This document shows, one piece after another, positions 1-8,414 of a DNA stretch of 44,799 nt (position 1 is its first letter; each line of letters begins with the position of its first letter). The translations under genes and the position numbers were made by a program. Under the pieces are notes generated by a model, which saw only the letters and a list, made by a program, of their open reading frames with translations, was not told the origin of the DNA and did no database searches. Source of the stretch: a virus. Location: IMG/VR virus record IMGVR_UViG_3300009374_000868, positions 1-44,799 of that record, one strand, 5' to 3'.

Positions 1-2199
1 AAGAAAACGAAGAATAATGGCAAACTTGAGACCATCCAGGGGCGGATAGATACACTTTTCTATTCGAGTCCTAATTGGTCTGCAGGACGTTTAGAATCCG
101 ATGATGGCGAGAGTATCTCCTTCGCCGGATCATTGATGATCCAGAAAGGCGATCAGGTAAAGCTGTTCGGTAACTGGACGAATCATCCTCAATATGGACG
201 GCAATTCCAGGTAGATCGGTTTGAATATGATATGCCGCTCAATCCGGATGGACTAGCGTCCTACCTCGCCAATCACCCCAAGATCAAAGGCATCGGACAG
301 GTCAAAGCCGGTATGATTGCCGGGAAGTTCGGAAGTGAGTTTGAGACTGTGCTCCTGGAACGACCGGAGGAGATTTCTGCTTGTGCAGGATTGCCCATTG
401 CGAAGGTCAAAGAACTCCAGAAGGAATGGCAACGAACCAGAATACATAATACCGCCTTGACTTGGCTCTCCTCATTCGGATTGACCTTCAAACAAGTCTC
501 GACACTGGTCGACAAGTTCGGAAACGATGTTGTGGCAGTCTTGAAGGAGAATCCATATCTGTTGATTCGAGAGATCAGAGGTTACGGATTCAAGAAGATT
601 GACAAGATTGCCAGGAAGATTGGACTGCCTAAGGACAATCCGCATCGCATCAGCGCCGGTTTACATGATTGCATGAACGAACAGGTCGATGCTGGGCATT
701 GCTGGATCGATTATGAAGATCTGATCGATACGGTAAATGAACTATTGGTGATGGATTGTCTGGACAGTAGAGAGATCATCGAAAAGGAACTCGATAAGCT
801 AATCGATAAAGAAGAGTTTGTCTGTAAATCGCATGGCGGTCGTTTCATTGTTGCCCGTCCGGATCTGTTCCAGATGGAGACTGATCTTCATAATTGGTTT
901 AAGGCGGGTAATGATCACAATCCGCACTTCGAAGATTTTACGCAAACAGAGATTGATAAGGCAGCTCCAACCCTGAATCAATGTCAACGCAATGCCGTGC
1001 TTGCTGCCCTGTCATCTCAGATAACTCTGATCAGTGGAGGCGCGGGAAGCGGAAAGACATTCACGGTAGGTGTTATTACAGAACTTTATCGGACTCACAA
1101 GAAAAAGGTCATCCTGGCAGCGCCGACCGGTAAGGCTGCCAAACGGATGGAACAGGTGGTCGGTGGTGAAGCTTATACCATTCACCGCTTGCTGGGCTAT
1201 GACGGCAAGAATTTCAATGAAGAGTCGATTAACGCTGATGTGATTATTATCGATGAGGTTTCCATGGTCGATGTTCCACTTGCCTGGCATTTGTTCAAAG
1301 CTATCGATCTGGAAGATACAGCTGTGATCCTCGTCGGTGACCATAACCAGTTGCCACCGGTTGGACCTGGGAATATCCTAAGAGATTTGATCGACACTAA
1401 ACTCGTTCCATGTGTTGTTCTGGATGAGGTCGTCAGGCAAGCTGGAATTCTGAAAGAGAACAGCATAGCAATTCTGCGTGGGGAAGTACGCAAAACTGCG
1501 TCCGAAAGTACAAATGGTCGCAGACCATGGTACCTGGTAAATCAATTTACCGATGCTCTGGATGTGCAGCGATTCATCGTTGATCTGTTTGAAACTACTC
1601 TGCATGAACGCCTTGGATTCGATCTTTTGCGTGAAGTCCAGATGATCACTCCCACCAAGAAGGGTCCACTCGGTGTAGCTGCTCTGAATGTCATCCTGCA
1701 ACAAATATTACAGAAGAAACTCTATGGCATCAATGCACCAGCTCCAAAGCCAGGACGTCGTCCCAAGTTTCTGCTGCACGACAGAGTAATTCAGACGCGC
1801 AATAATTACGAGTTGGAAGTAATGAATGGCTCTATGGGAATAATCGAGTATGTCATTCCGGGAGGTGGTCTGAAAATACGGTTTGAAGAAAGGACTGTCG
1901 AGATCGAACCCGGTTCACCTGATCTGAGCGACATCTCTCTGGCATATGCTCTGACTATTCACAAAGTACAGGGATCAGAATTTCCTTGTGTGGTAGTGAT
2001 TATACATAAGGCGCACACATTCATGCATAATCGGAATCTGTTTTATACCGCAGTGACTCGCGCCAGACAGAGTGCGGTTATTATCGGAGACCAGTGGGGA
2101 CTTAGAAACTGTGCGCAGAAGAAACTCGTCGATAGACGGCGCACATTCCTGTCAATATCGGTTGTTGGTTCTTTGCATTCTGAACGTGTACCAGTATGA
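1..2199 (+). CDS. RecD2-like SF1 DNA helicase, 5'-truncated by the window edge
   Basis: A DNA helicase of the RecD/TraA (SF1B) family, probably acting in phage replication or recombination. The frame is open from base 1, and the residues before the first TTG/ATG (133/136) already fit the N-terminal OB-like domain of RecD2 proteins (YSSPNWSAGRL), so the gene starts upstream of the window. Helix-hairpin-helix-like segments follow (KGIGQVKAGMI, IRGYGFKKIDKIA). The helicase core has Walker A GGAGSGKT (about 1036-1059), motif Ia AAPTGKAAKR, Walker B IIIDEVSMVD, motif III VGDHNQLPPVG, motif V YALTIHKVQGSEF and motif VI FYTAVTRARQ. All core motifs look intact. The stop overlaps the next start (ATGA), so it is coupled to the prim-pol gene. 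The family call is secure; its role in this phage is inferred. Confidence 0.93.
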   Translation, partial: KKTKNNGKLETIQGRIDTLFYSSPNWSAGRLESDDGESISFAGSLMIQKGDQVKLFGNWTNHPQYGRQFQVDRFEYDMPLNPDGLASYLANHPKIKGIGQVKAGMIAGKFGSEFETVLLERPEEISACAGLPIAKVKELQKEWQRTRIHNTALTWLSSFGLTFKQVSTLVDKFGNDVVAVLKENPYLLIREIRGYGFKKIDKIARKIGLPKDNPHRISAGLHDCMNEQVDAGHCWIDYEDLIDTVNELLVMDCLDSREIIEKELDKLIDKEEFVCKSHGGRFIVARPDLFQMETDLHNWFKAGNDHNPHFEDFTQTEIDKAAPTLNQCQRNAVLAALSSQITLISGGAGSGKTFTVGVITELYRTHKKKVILAAPTGKAAKRMEQVVGGEAYTIHRLLGYDGKNFNEESINADVIIIDEVSMVDVPLAWHLFKAIDLEDTAVILVGDHNQLPPVGPGNILRDLIDTKLVPCVVLDEVVRQAGILKENSIAILRGEVRKTASESTNGRRPWYLVNQFTDALDVQRFIVDLFETTLHERLGFDLLREVQMITPTKKGPLGVAALNVILQQILQKKLYGINAPAPKPGRRPKFLLHDRVIQTRNNYELEVMNGSMGIIEYVIPGGGLKIRFEERTVEIEPGSPDLSDISLAYALTIHKVQGSEFPCVVVIIHKAHTFMHNRNLFYTAVTRARQSAVIIGDQWGLRNCAQKKLVDRRRTFLSISVVGSLHSERVPV

Positions 2200-4748
2200 G
2201 TGAATCATCTCGAAAACCACAGCCATGTGTGATGACCGAGAAAGATGTCGAACGCATCAGAAATCAGTTCCCCGTAGAAATGATAGAGCTGCCTCAATGG
2301 GTTCCATACAGTTTGAGGTGGAGTGAAAAAACGGGCAAGTTCGACAAGATCCCTATGAATCCTAATACTGGGTATAATGCCAAGTCGAACAAGTCAGAGA
2401 CCTGGGGCAGCTTTGAAATAGCCGTTAAACGCGCCTTAAACAGGAAACTGGGTGGAGTCGGTTTTGTTTTCAGCAAGGATGATCCGTTTGTCGGGATAGA
2501 TCTGGATAAATGCATTAGCGATGATGGTGATGTTGAAAGCTGGGCAACCGAAATCATTGCCGAACTTAACAGTTACACGGAGTTATCGCCCTCCAGGAAG
2601 GGCTATCACATTATCGGTCGTGGACAGTTGCCACCGCGTGGAAGGCGCAAGGATCGTATCGAGATGTACGATTCCAATCGTTTCTTCACCGTAACCGGTT
2701 TGGATTATGATATTGGCAAGCTTAGGGATTTTCAGAAGGAACTTAACCAGCTGCATGCGAGGACTTTTAAGAAAACGCGTACGAAAGGAAAGCCATCTCG
2801 ACCGAACGGCAGGAATCCACCGGTTCTGAATGATGATGAGATCATTGCCAAGGCAATTAGATCAAACAATGGGATAAAGTTTGAAACGCTGTGGCGTGGA
2901 GATTGGGAAGGGGCGGGATATCCATCTCAATCGGAGGCTGATCAAGCTCTTTGCAACCATCTGGCATGGTGGACGAATTACGATGCGATCCGGTTAGATA
3001 CTCTCTTCAGACAATCCGGATTGTCGAGACCGGAGAAATGGGATAAGCAGCATTATTCTGATGGCAGAACTTATGGACAGGGTACAATTGAGAATGCCCT
3101 TGCCGGTCACAGTTTAGGTGATGGATATGATCCAACGATTTCACGAGGATCAATGTCCATTAAGAGAAAAAAAAACTCTAAGATTGCAATAATAGCAATC
3201 AATAGGCAGTTAAGCGATGTTCTATCCGATACATGGGAAATGGTTTTCGAAGTAAACAGGCAGAATAATCAACCCTCTCTGTTCCTGCGATCCGGACAAC
3301 TTGTTCGCATCCGGGAAGATGATGGTAATCCGATCCACATCGAGATCATGAACAAGGATACGGTCAATGTGTTTCTATTCGAGAATGCCGACTGGATTTT
3401 AGAGACGGAAGACTATATCAAACCTGCAAAACCACCTCGGGAAATCACCAACGCATTGGTGAGTGATCCTCATCCGGGATTACCACAGCTTGAGAATGTG
3501 ATGAGCACTCCCTTTGTCGGGCAGGATGGAAAATTGATCACGACCAATGGATATCACGAGAGCAACCGGGCGTGGTTACAACTTAGTCATGATCTGGCGG
3601 GGATCATCGTTCCCAAGAATCCATCGCCAGCTCAGGTTTCCGAAGCAAGATCATTGATTGCTGAGGATTTACTTATCGACTTTCCGTTTGTAACTCAAGC
3701 GGATAGAGCTAATGCTGTCGCTTCATTTCTGTTGCCATTCGTGCGGCAGATGGTCGATGGACCGACTCCGCTGCATTTAATCGATGCGCCGACTCCCGGT
3801 AGTGGTAAAGGACTGCTTGCAAATCTGATTTCTATCATCGCAACTGGTGAAGGGATGGTTATTCAGACGCTGCCATATCAGGAAGAGGAATTGCGAAAAC
3901 GTGTATCATCTGAACTGTTGAAAGGACGACCGCTCATCGGCTTTGACAATGCCGAAACCCGTAGAAGACTCGACTCCGGAACACTGGCAGCCGTCCTGAC
4001 CGCGAATATCTGGAGTGATCGCATGCTTGGTCAGAACAAGGATATCACCGTCCGCAACCGTTCGATGTGGTTGTTAACAGGGAATAATCTCCAGACTTCC
4101 AGCGAGATTGCGGATCGAGTGATGTGGATTCGAATTGATCCCATGATGGAACGACCCCGCGACCGGAAAGGCTTTAAACATGATCCGCTTGAAGGTTGGA
4201 CACATGAAAATAGACGTGCGCTTGTTGAGGCTGCTTTAACAATGGTTTCTGCCTGGGTGCATGCCGGACAGCCTTATTCCGGTAGGAAAATAGGTTCATT
4301 CGAGAACTGGACGAGAGTGATCGGCGGTATTCTGCAGTTCTGTGGAATTGAAGGATTCCTTCAGAACCGTGAGAAATTCTATGAGCATGCAGATGAAGAA
4401 AACGAGATGTGGCGTGCATTTGTCAAGGGCTGGTGGTCGGCTTTCGCTACAGAACCGGTTACCGCTAAGGCGTTATATGGATTATGCGAGGAAAATGATC
4501 TGATGGTTTCTGTTCGAGGGGATAAAACAGAGAGGTCGCAGCAGACTCGACTTGGGAAGGCTTTGAAATCCGCACGCGACAGAACTATCTCCGATTTCAG
4601 AATAGGAATTACTTGGACGCGGAATTCTTCTGGTAATCCAGTGTCTGGATATCAATTGATCCGGTTGGAGGCAAGTGATGAGTCCGCAGAGAGTGAAGAA
4701 AACATTGATAAGGATGATGATTGGCATGATGAGGAGGTACCCTTTTGA
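2196..4748 (+). CDS. NrS-1-type primase-polymerase with C-terminal AAA+ helicase
   Basis: A predicted bifunctional replication protein of 850 aa. The N-terminal third looks like an archaeo-eukaryotic primase/prim-pol domain of the kind in phage NrS-1 polymerase. It has an acidic motif GIDLDKC (D102, D104), a SPSRKGYH motif near 131-138 and a YDSNRFFTVTG strand near 158-168. A helical linker (about 215-305, with LAWWTNYDAIRLDTLFRQSG) matches the helix-bundle domain seen after such primases. The C-terminal part has a Walker A (PTPGSGKG, about 532-540), a GFDNAE Walker-B-like segment, a sensor-1 LLTGNN and an arginine-containing segment DRVMWIRID, as in SF3/AAA+ phage helicases. It would prime and possibly extend DNA and unwind it. 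It is coupled to the upstream helicase, and the iteron field lies just downstream. Polymerase activity is inferred from family resemblance. Confidence 0.85.
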   Translation: MSESSRKPQPCVMTEKDVERIRNQFPVEMIELPQWVPYSLRWSEKTGKFDKIPMNPNTGYNAKSNKSETWGSFEIAVKRALNRKLGGVGFVFSKDDPFVGIDLDKCISDDGDVESWATEIIAELNSYTELSPSRKGYHIIGRGQLPPRGRRKDRIEMYDSNRFFTVTGLDYDIGKLRDFQKELNQLHARTFKKTRTKGKPSRPNGRNPPVLNDDEIIAKAIRSNNGIKFETLWRGDWEGAGYPSQSEADQALCNHLAWWTNYDAIRLDTLFRQSGLSRPEKWDKQHYSDGRTYGQGTIENALAGHSLGDGYDPTISRGSMSIKRKKNSKIAIIAINRQLSDVLSDTWEMVFEVNRQNNQPSLFLRSGQLVRIREDDGNPIHIEIMNKDTVNVFLFENADWILETEDYIKPAKPPREITNALVSDPHPGLPQLENVMSTPFVGQDGKLITTNGYHESNRAWLQLSHDLAGIIVPKNPSPAQVSEARSLIAEDLLIDFPFVTQADRANAVASFLLPFVRQMVDGPTPLHLIDAPTPGSGKGLLANLISIIATGEGMVIQTLPYQEEELRKRVSSELLKGRPLIGFDNAETRRRLDSGTLAAVLTANIWSDRMLGQNKDITVRNRSMWLLTGNNLQTSSEIADRVMWIRIDPMMERPRDRKGFKHDPLEGWTHENRRALVEAALTMVSAWVHAGQPYSGRKIGSFENWTRVIGGILQFCGIEGFLQNREKFYEHADEENEMWRAFVKGWWSAFATEPVTAKALYGLCEENDLMVSVRGDKTERSQQTRLGKALKSARDRTISDFRIGITWTRNSSGNPVSGYQLIRLEASDESAESEENIDKDDDWHDEEVPF

Positions 4749-4774
4749 TGATAATTCAAATTTCAGTCAAAATG

Positions 4775-5089
4775 TTTAGGACGTTGAGTCAAAATTTAGG
4801 ACGTTGTTTAGGACATGCAAATAATGCACTGTTTTGTAAGACGATGATAGTAAAGGAGATAATGTGGTGCTTTTAGGACGTTTAGGACGTTTTAGGACGT
4901 TACTATACCCCCTGCGTGCGAGAAAGAGTTCTTTTCTCCTCATGTACATGTACGTTCGCGCGCACACGTATAAGGGATAGGCAAAACGTCCTAAACGTCC
5001 TAACACGTCCTAAATCTCCAGTCCCAGACAGGAGTTAATATTTAGGACATGAGTCTCAACGTCCTAAATATGGCCTGCAACGTCCTAAA
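4775..5089. repeat. Iteron-like array (12 copies of an 11-bp motif), candidate replication origin
   Basis: The motif TTTAGGACGTT, or a close variant, occurs on the + strand at 4775, 4795, 4807 (ending ATG), 4872, 4881, 4891 and 5041 (ending ATG). It occurs inverted (AACGTCCTAAA and variants) at 4985, 4994, 5004, 5058 and 5079. Three head-to-tail copies (4872-4901) face three inverted tandem copies (4985-5014) across an 83-bp spacer that contains the palindrome GTACATGTAC (4944-4953). The array follows the prim-pol gene and runs into the start of the next ORF. This is typical of iterons bound by a replication initiator; an autoregulatory operator is the alternative. Apart from a single 6-bp near-match near 18532, I noticed no copies elsewhere. 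Confidence 0.8.
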
Positions 5090-5855
5090 CATAAATGGAT
5101 TTTTTAACAATTTCAGAATGATGGCAATACAACAGCAAACACTATTTCAGCAGGAACTGGTTCAAACCATTCCTTACGTCTCGACCGATCTAAGGATGAT
5201 TGAGTTGAGCACACGTCAAGCCAGGCAGCAAGATATGGTTATCAATGGCATATCCTACCGTAGGCTTGATGCTAAATACTTTGTCTGGATTGAAGGTAGA
5301 ATGAAGTTAGCTCAAAATGCAGTACACAACGGAAGACTGACAGAAGTTGCTTTGCATTCTTTGACCACAAGATTTGAACCAATCAAGGATTGGGTGGCTG
5401 AGAACATCGATTCAAGAAATCTGGTTGCAGTCAGGAAGCTGTTCGAGAATACCAATTACAGTCCTCCACCTGCAGCATTGCCCAAACCGAAAGAGATATT
5501 GAAAACCAATGAGGATTCGAAACCTGAATCTGCACAACCATATCTGTATCCGACAACTGGTCACTGGGAATATACAGTATCCATCGATCCGAATGTGGTG
5601 AAGATTATCGATTCTATCTGTGACGAAGCTATATCAAAGGGCTGGTCGGAAGCTTCGCTATATCAGAATCGTGGACATTTCATTGCCGGTAAATGGTATG
5701 GCTTGATCTGCATCCTCGATAAGACCGACCGGATCGAGCGAATCGATGAAGACATCATTTACATCCGGACCTTCAAAGGATCTGCAGTACCACCGGAAGG
5801 TGAAATTGTGAAATTCCCTAATCTTGAGTATGAGGAACGCCATGCATCGAGATAA
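5049..5855 (+). CDS. Hypothetical protein of the replication region
   Basis: A 268-aa soluble protein I do not recognise. The first 20 codons run through two iterons (the repeated NVLN comes directly from AACGTCCTAAA), so this N-terminus may not be translated; ATG codons at 5118/5121 are possible later starts. The 5049 start has AGGAG about 14 nt upstream, which is not ideal, and the later starts have no clear Shine-Dalgarno sequence. The middle is Pro/Lys/Glu-rich (about residues 140-170) and probably a linker between an N-terminal helical part and a C-terminal alpha/beta part (KGWSEASLYQNRGHF, KWYGLICILDKTDRI). Because it sits on the iteron field, an iteron-binding or replication accessory role is worth testing, but nothing in the sequence shows it. 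Confidence 0.7.
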   Translation: MSLNVLNMACNVLNINGFFNNFRMMAIQQQTLFQQELVQTIPYVSTDLRMIELSTRQARQQDMVINGISYRRLDAKYFVWIEGRMKLAQNAVHNGRLTEVALHSLTTRFEPIKDWVAENIDSRNLVAVRKLFENTNYSPPPAALPKPKEILKTNEDSKPESAQPYLYPTTGHWEYTVSIDPNVVKIIDSICDEAISKGWSEASLYQNRGHFIAGKWYGLICILDKTDRIERIDEDIIYIRTFKGSAVPPEGEIVKFPNLEYEERHASR

Positions 5856-5935
5856 GATTGTCGAAATGATGGCAAAAACGTGCCCCCCCGCCGCTGCTGG
5901 ATACCAATTAAAACCCTCAATAAAGGGAATTCTCT

Positions 5936-6508
5936 ATGCCATTAAATAACCTGAATATGCGATGCAAGGCAAAGAATAAGAAAACAGGAGAGAGGTGCAA
6001 GAATCCAGCAGTAAAGGGATATGCTGTTTGTCGAGTACATGGCGCAAATCATAAGAATCGTGGAGGTGCTCCAAAGGGCAGCCTAAATGCAATGGTTCAC
6101 GGTTGCTTTGTCGACCGTTTCCTTAAGCCAGGTGAAGAAGTGATGTTTAATCGATTCATGGATGGCCTTAAGAAGGATATTCCGGATATGAACGATTCCT
6201 CGGATTATGCCATTGCTGTTACCGCAGGGATGGTGTTCATCAGACTGCAGCGTGCTATCGAAGGCGATGCTCAGCCTAACAGTGTTGACTTTCTGTCAAA
6301 GACTCTGATCCGACATCTGGAGGCGTTAAAGGTAACCAGACATGCCAGAAAGGGAACAGATATCAACCTGCCCAGTCCAGCACAGTGGGCTCTGGAGTTG
6401 ATAGAGAAGACAAGACAACGACAGAAAGAACTGGACTCCGGCAAGGAGGTTCGAAGTCTGCCAGGCTCTGAATATGAAATCGAGGAAGTTGAGGTCGAGG
6501 AGATATAA
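5936..6508 (+). CDS. Probable phage terminase small subunit (HGGAPKG-type)
   Basis: A 190-aa protein. Its N-terminus has a Cys/His cluster (CKAKNKKTGERCKNP, then CRVHGANHKNRGGAPKGSLNA, residues about 10-50), typical of small phage proteins annotated as terminase small subunits or as DNA-binding proteins encoded next to terminases. The pattern C-x9-C-x10-C-x2-H could bind a metal. A helical middle and a charged C-terminus rich in Glu and Val follow. A weak AAAGGGA Shine-Dalgarno sequence precedes the ATG at 5936. The large terminase is 3.1 kb downstream, separated by the minus-strand accessory block, which looks like an insertion between the two terminase genes. A DNA-recognition role in packaging is inferred. 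Confidence 0.6.
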   Translation: MPLNNLNMRCKAKNKKTGERCKNPAVKGYAVCRVHGANHKNRGGAPKGSLNAMVHGCFVDRFLKPGEEVMFNRFMDGLKKDIPDMNDSSDYAIAVTAGMVFIRLQRAIEGDAQPNSVDFLSKTLIRHLEALKVTRHARKGTDINLPSPAQWALELIEKTRQRQKELDSGKEVRSLPGSEYEIEEVEVEEI

Positions 6509-6621
6509 TGCCAGTCTGGAGCGCACAAGTCCACCGTGTGGGCATACTGGAGGTAGCTTGGAGTACTTAATCGACTCAATTCAGGGAGCGCACGTGTTCT
6601 ATATCATGAGATTGTTTATGG

Positions 6622-7845
6622 CTAAAGTTCAGTATAGGGCAGTGCTAACACCTTGGGTGCGAGAGGTAACGCTGTTTCACCTGGATAGATTACATAGCCC
6701 TGAGTCACTTTTTCAGGAAAATCATTGAAGATCGTTTTGACGGAAGATGCCATTCTTGGGCGTGCAGTAGCTGTGTGCTTGATCTCAATAGGAATCAAAC
6801 GGTTGTTTATGTCAATGAGGAGGTCAATTTCAACGCCAGCTGATGTCCTCCAGAAATATAAACGAGGCATGTCACCTCGGCTAAGGTATCGTTTGTATAT
6901 ATCAGTCACAACCATGGTTTCGAAAATGGCACCAGCCATAGGACCAGCAATCGCATGCTTGGGCTCAGTGATACCTGTTAGATGACAGAGCGTGCCAGTA
7001 TCTGTGAAATATATTTTTGGTGATTTTACCATGCGTTTACCGACATTCACAAAGTATGGACGGAGGATAATAACCATGTAGGATGCTTCCAGGACAGATA
7101 ACCAATGCCTGGCTGTGTTGCTGGAAATACCAATACTTCGACCAAGGTCAGATAGGTTAAGTAGTTGACCACTACGGATAGCCAATGCTCGAACGAAGGT
7201 TTGAAAGAGGATTAAATCTCCAACCTGACGAATAGATCGAACATCTCGTTCTATGTAGCTCTGAATATAGCTACCATGCCAGGATTCCGATCTAATCGTT
7301 GGTTCAGAAATTAGTTCTGGATAGAATCCACGCAGCATGTTTTCCCAAAGTTGGGTCAGAGGAACGGAAGTACGCGTCAAAAGATCATCATTACGTTCCC
7401 ATGGAAATCGTGAATCCTCATACTTAGAAATCTCGATTTGGGACATTGGTAAAAGTTTGAGTATTGCAGTTCTACCAGCGAGCGATTCGGTAACTCTATC
7501 CAAAAGAGCAAGGTTTTGTGATCCTGAAAGTAGAAAGCGGCCAGCTTCATCCCTTCGCTCGTCAATCATAAATTTGATATATGGGAGTAATATTGGAGTA
7601 TTCTGAATTTCATCGAAAATCACGGGAGGAGGATTTAAAGCAAGGAAACCACGGGGATCTGTTTCAGCAGCAAGTTGATTATCAGGCAAATCCATAGAGA
7701 CATAGCGATGGGTTTTCCCGAAGAGTTCTTTCAAGGTAGTTGTTTTACCTGACTGACGAGGACCGGTCAAGGTGATTGCAGGGAACTGTTCTGCAGCCTT
7801 TAGCAGTATGGGTTCGATGCTACGATGGATGTATTTTACGCTCAT
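6622..7845 (-). CDS. AAA+ ATPase with C-terminal DUF4143-type domain
   Basis: A 407-aa ATPase of a family widespread in bacteria and archaea, usually as stand-alone accessory genes without an established function. Walker A is GPRQSGKT (28-35), Walker B is VIFDEIQ (75-81), and the sensor segment is LLSGSQN (105-111), followed by LAGRTAILKLLPMS. The C-terminal half has a winged-helix-like part (LNLSDLGRSIGISSNTARHWLSVLE) and a nuclease-like fold segment (FWRTSAGVEIDLLI ... PIEIKHT), whose E-x-D ... E-x-K spacing resembles a PD-(D/E)xK core. Its start has AGGTG at good spacing. It runs against the late genes and lies between TerS and TerL, so it is probably a lysogenic-conversion or accessory gene. 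Any role in defence or as part of a toxin-antitoxin pair is speculative. Confidence 0.88.
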   Translation of the reverse strand: MSVKYIHRSIEPILLKAAEQFPAITLTGPRQSGKTTTLKELFGKTHRYVSMDLPDNQLAAETDPRGFLALNPPPVIFDEIQNTPILLPYIKFMIDERRDEAGRFLLSGSQNLALLDRVTESLAGRTAILKLLPMSQIEISKYEDSRFPWERNDDLLTRTSVPLTQLWENMLRGFYPELISEPTIRSESWHGSYIQSYIERDVRSIRQVGDLILFQTFVRALAIRSGQLLNLSDLGRSIGISSNTARHWLSVLEASYMVIILRPYFVNVGKRMVKSPKIYFTDTGTLCHLTGITEPKHAIAGPMAGAIFETMVVTDIYKRYLSRGDMPRLYFWRTSAGVEIDLLIDINNRLIPIEIKHTATARPRMASSVKTIFNDFPEKVTQGYVIYPGETALPLAPKVLALPYTEL

Positions 7846-7872
7846 TTTGCACCTGTAAATAGTTGCAATATC

Positions 7873-8000
7873 GCATTTGAAATGCCGATATGCAAGCTAT
7901 TTCGAATAAATGTACAAGAAAATGGCTGTCGACAATGGAGAAAACGTGCGATTCTGCATTTGAAATGTAGATTTACAAGTATTTTTCTACAACTACAAGA
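7873..8000. repeat. Imperfect direct repeat pair in the divergent intergenic region
   Basis: Two related blocks, 7873-7919 and 7956-8000, both begin GCATTTGAAATG, continue with a GAT-T-CAAG-TATTT pattern, and end in ACAAGAA. They lie between the minus-strand ATPase start (7845) and the + strand small ORFs (from 8085). This is where an operator or divergent promoter would be expected. GCATTTGAAATGC at the first copy is partly palindromic. No convincing -35/-10 pair was identified. Confidence 0.5.
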
Positions 8001-8084
8001 AGTTAGTAATTTCAAAATCGAAATAAAAGGTCACATAACACTGAGAATCGGATGGTGCAAGTCTTTATAAACTCGAGGTCGAAC

Positions 8085-8252
8085 ATGGTGAAAGGGTCAC
8101 ATAAGAGTCCGTATGTGACTGTTCTTAGGTACTCTGCAGGTGAAAATTCAGGAAAGTCAAAATCCAAAGCTCGAAGCACCTTACAAGTGCAAAGTATAAA
8201 TGGTGCTCTCGCGGGGGAGCAGGTATCAAATCTTCCGGCGAGGTCGCAATGA
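8085..8252 (+). CDS. Possible small protein, 55 aa
   Basis: A short Ser/Lys-rich ORF starting MVKGSHKSPYVTVLRY. It has GAGG 6 nt before the ATG at 8085; an in-frame upstream ATG at 8052 lacks this. Its stop overlaps the ATG of the next small ORF (ATGA at 8249-8252), the same coupling style as other genes in the window. There is no recognisable domain. The ORF could be chance, but the ribosome site plus coupling makes expression plausible. Confidence 0.35.
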   Translation: MVKGSHKSPYVTVLRYSAGENSGKSKSKARSTLQVQSINGALAGEQVSNLPARSQ

Positions 8253-8386
8253 CTCTACTGACAGGCGTTTTAGGGTTTCTTCTCTTCATCGCAGTGCTCC
8301 ACATCACTGTTGAAAGGTTGACATCATGGTTGGCCAAGCATGGAGGATTCACCATCCGAATCGAAGTCGATGAAGGCGAGGATTGA
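8249..8386 (+). CDS. Possible small single-pass membrane protein, 45 aa
   Basis: This ORF encodes MTLLTGVLGFLLFIAVLHI followed by a basic/polar stretch and an acidic end (EVDEGED). One hydrophobic helix covers about residues 2-20. GAGG lies 5 nt before the ATG, which overlaps the preceding small ORF (ATGA). It ends 28 nt before the convergent integrase stop. Small membrane proteins of this kind occur in lysogeny regions, for example as superinfection-exclusion or holin-like proteins, but no specific family is recognised. It is too short for standard ORF cut-offs. Confidence 0.4.
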   Translation: MTLLTGVLGFLLFIAVLHITVERLTSWLAKHGGFTIRIEVDEGED

Positions 8387-8414
8387 TATGAATGCAATTA
8401 ACTCAAATCCTTGC

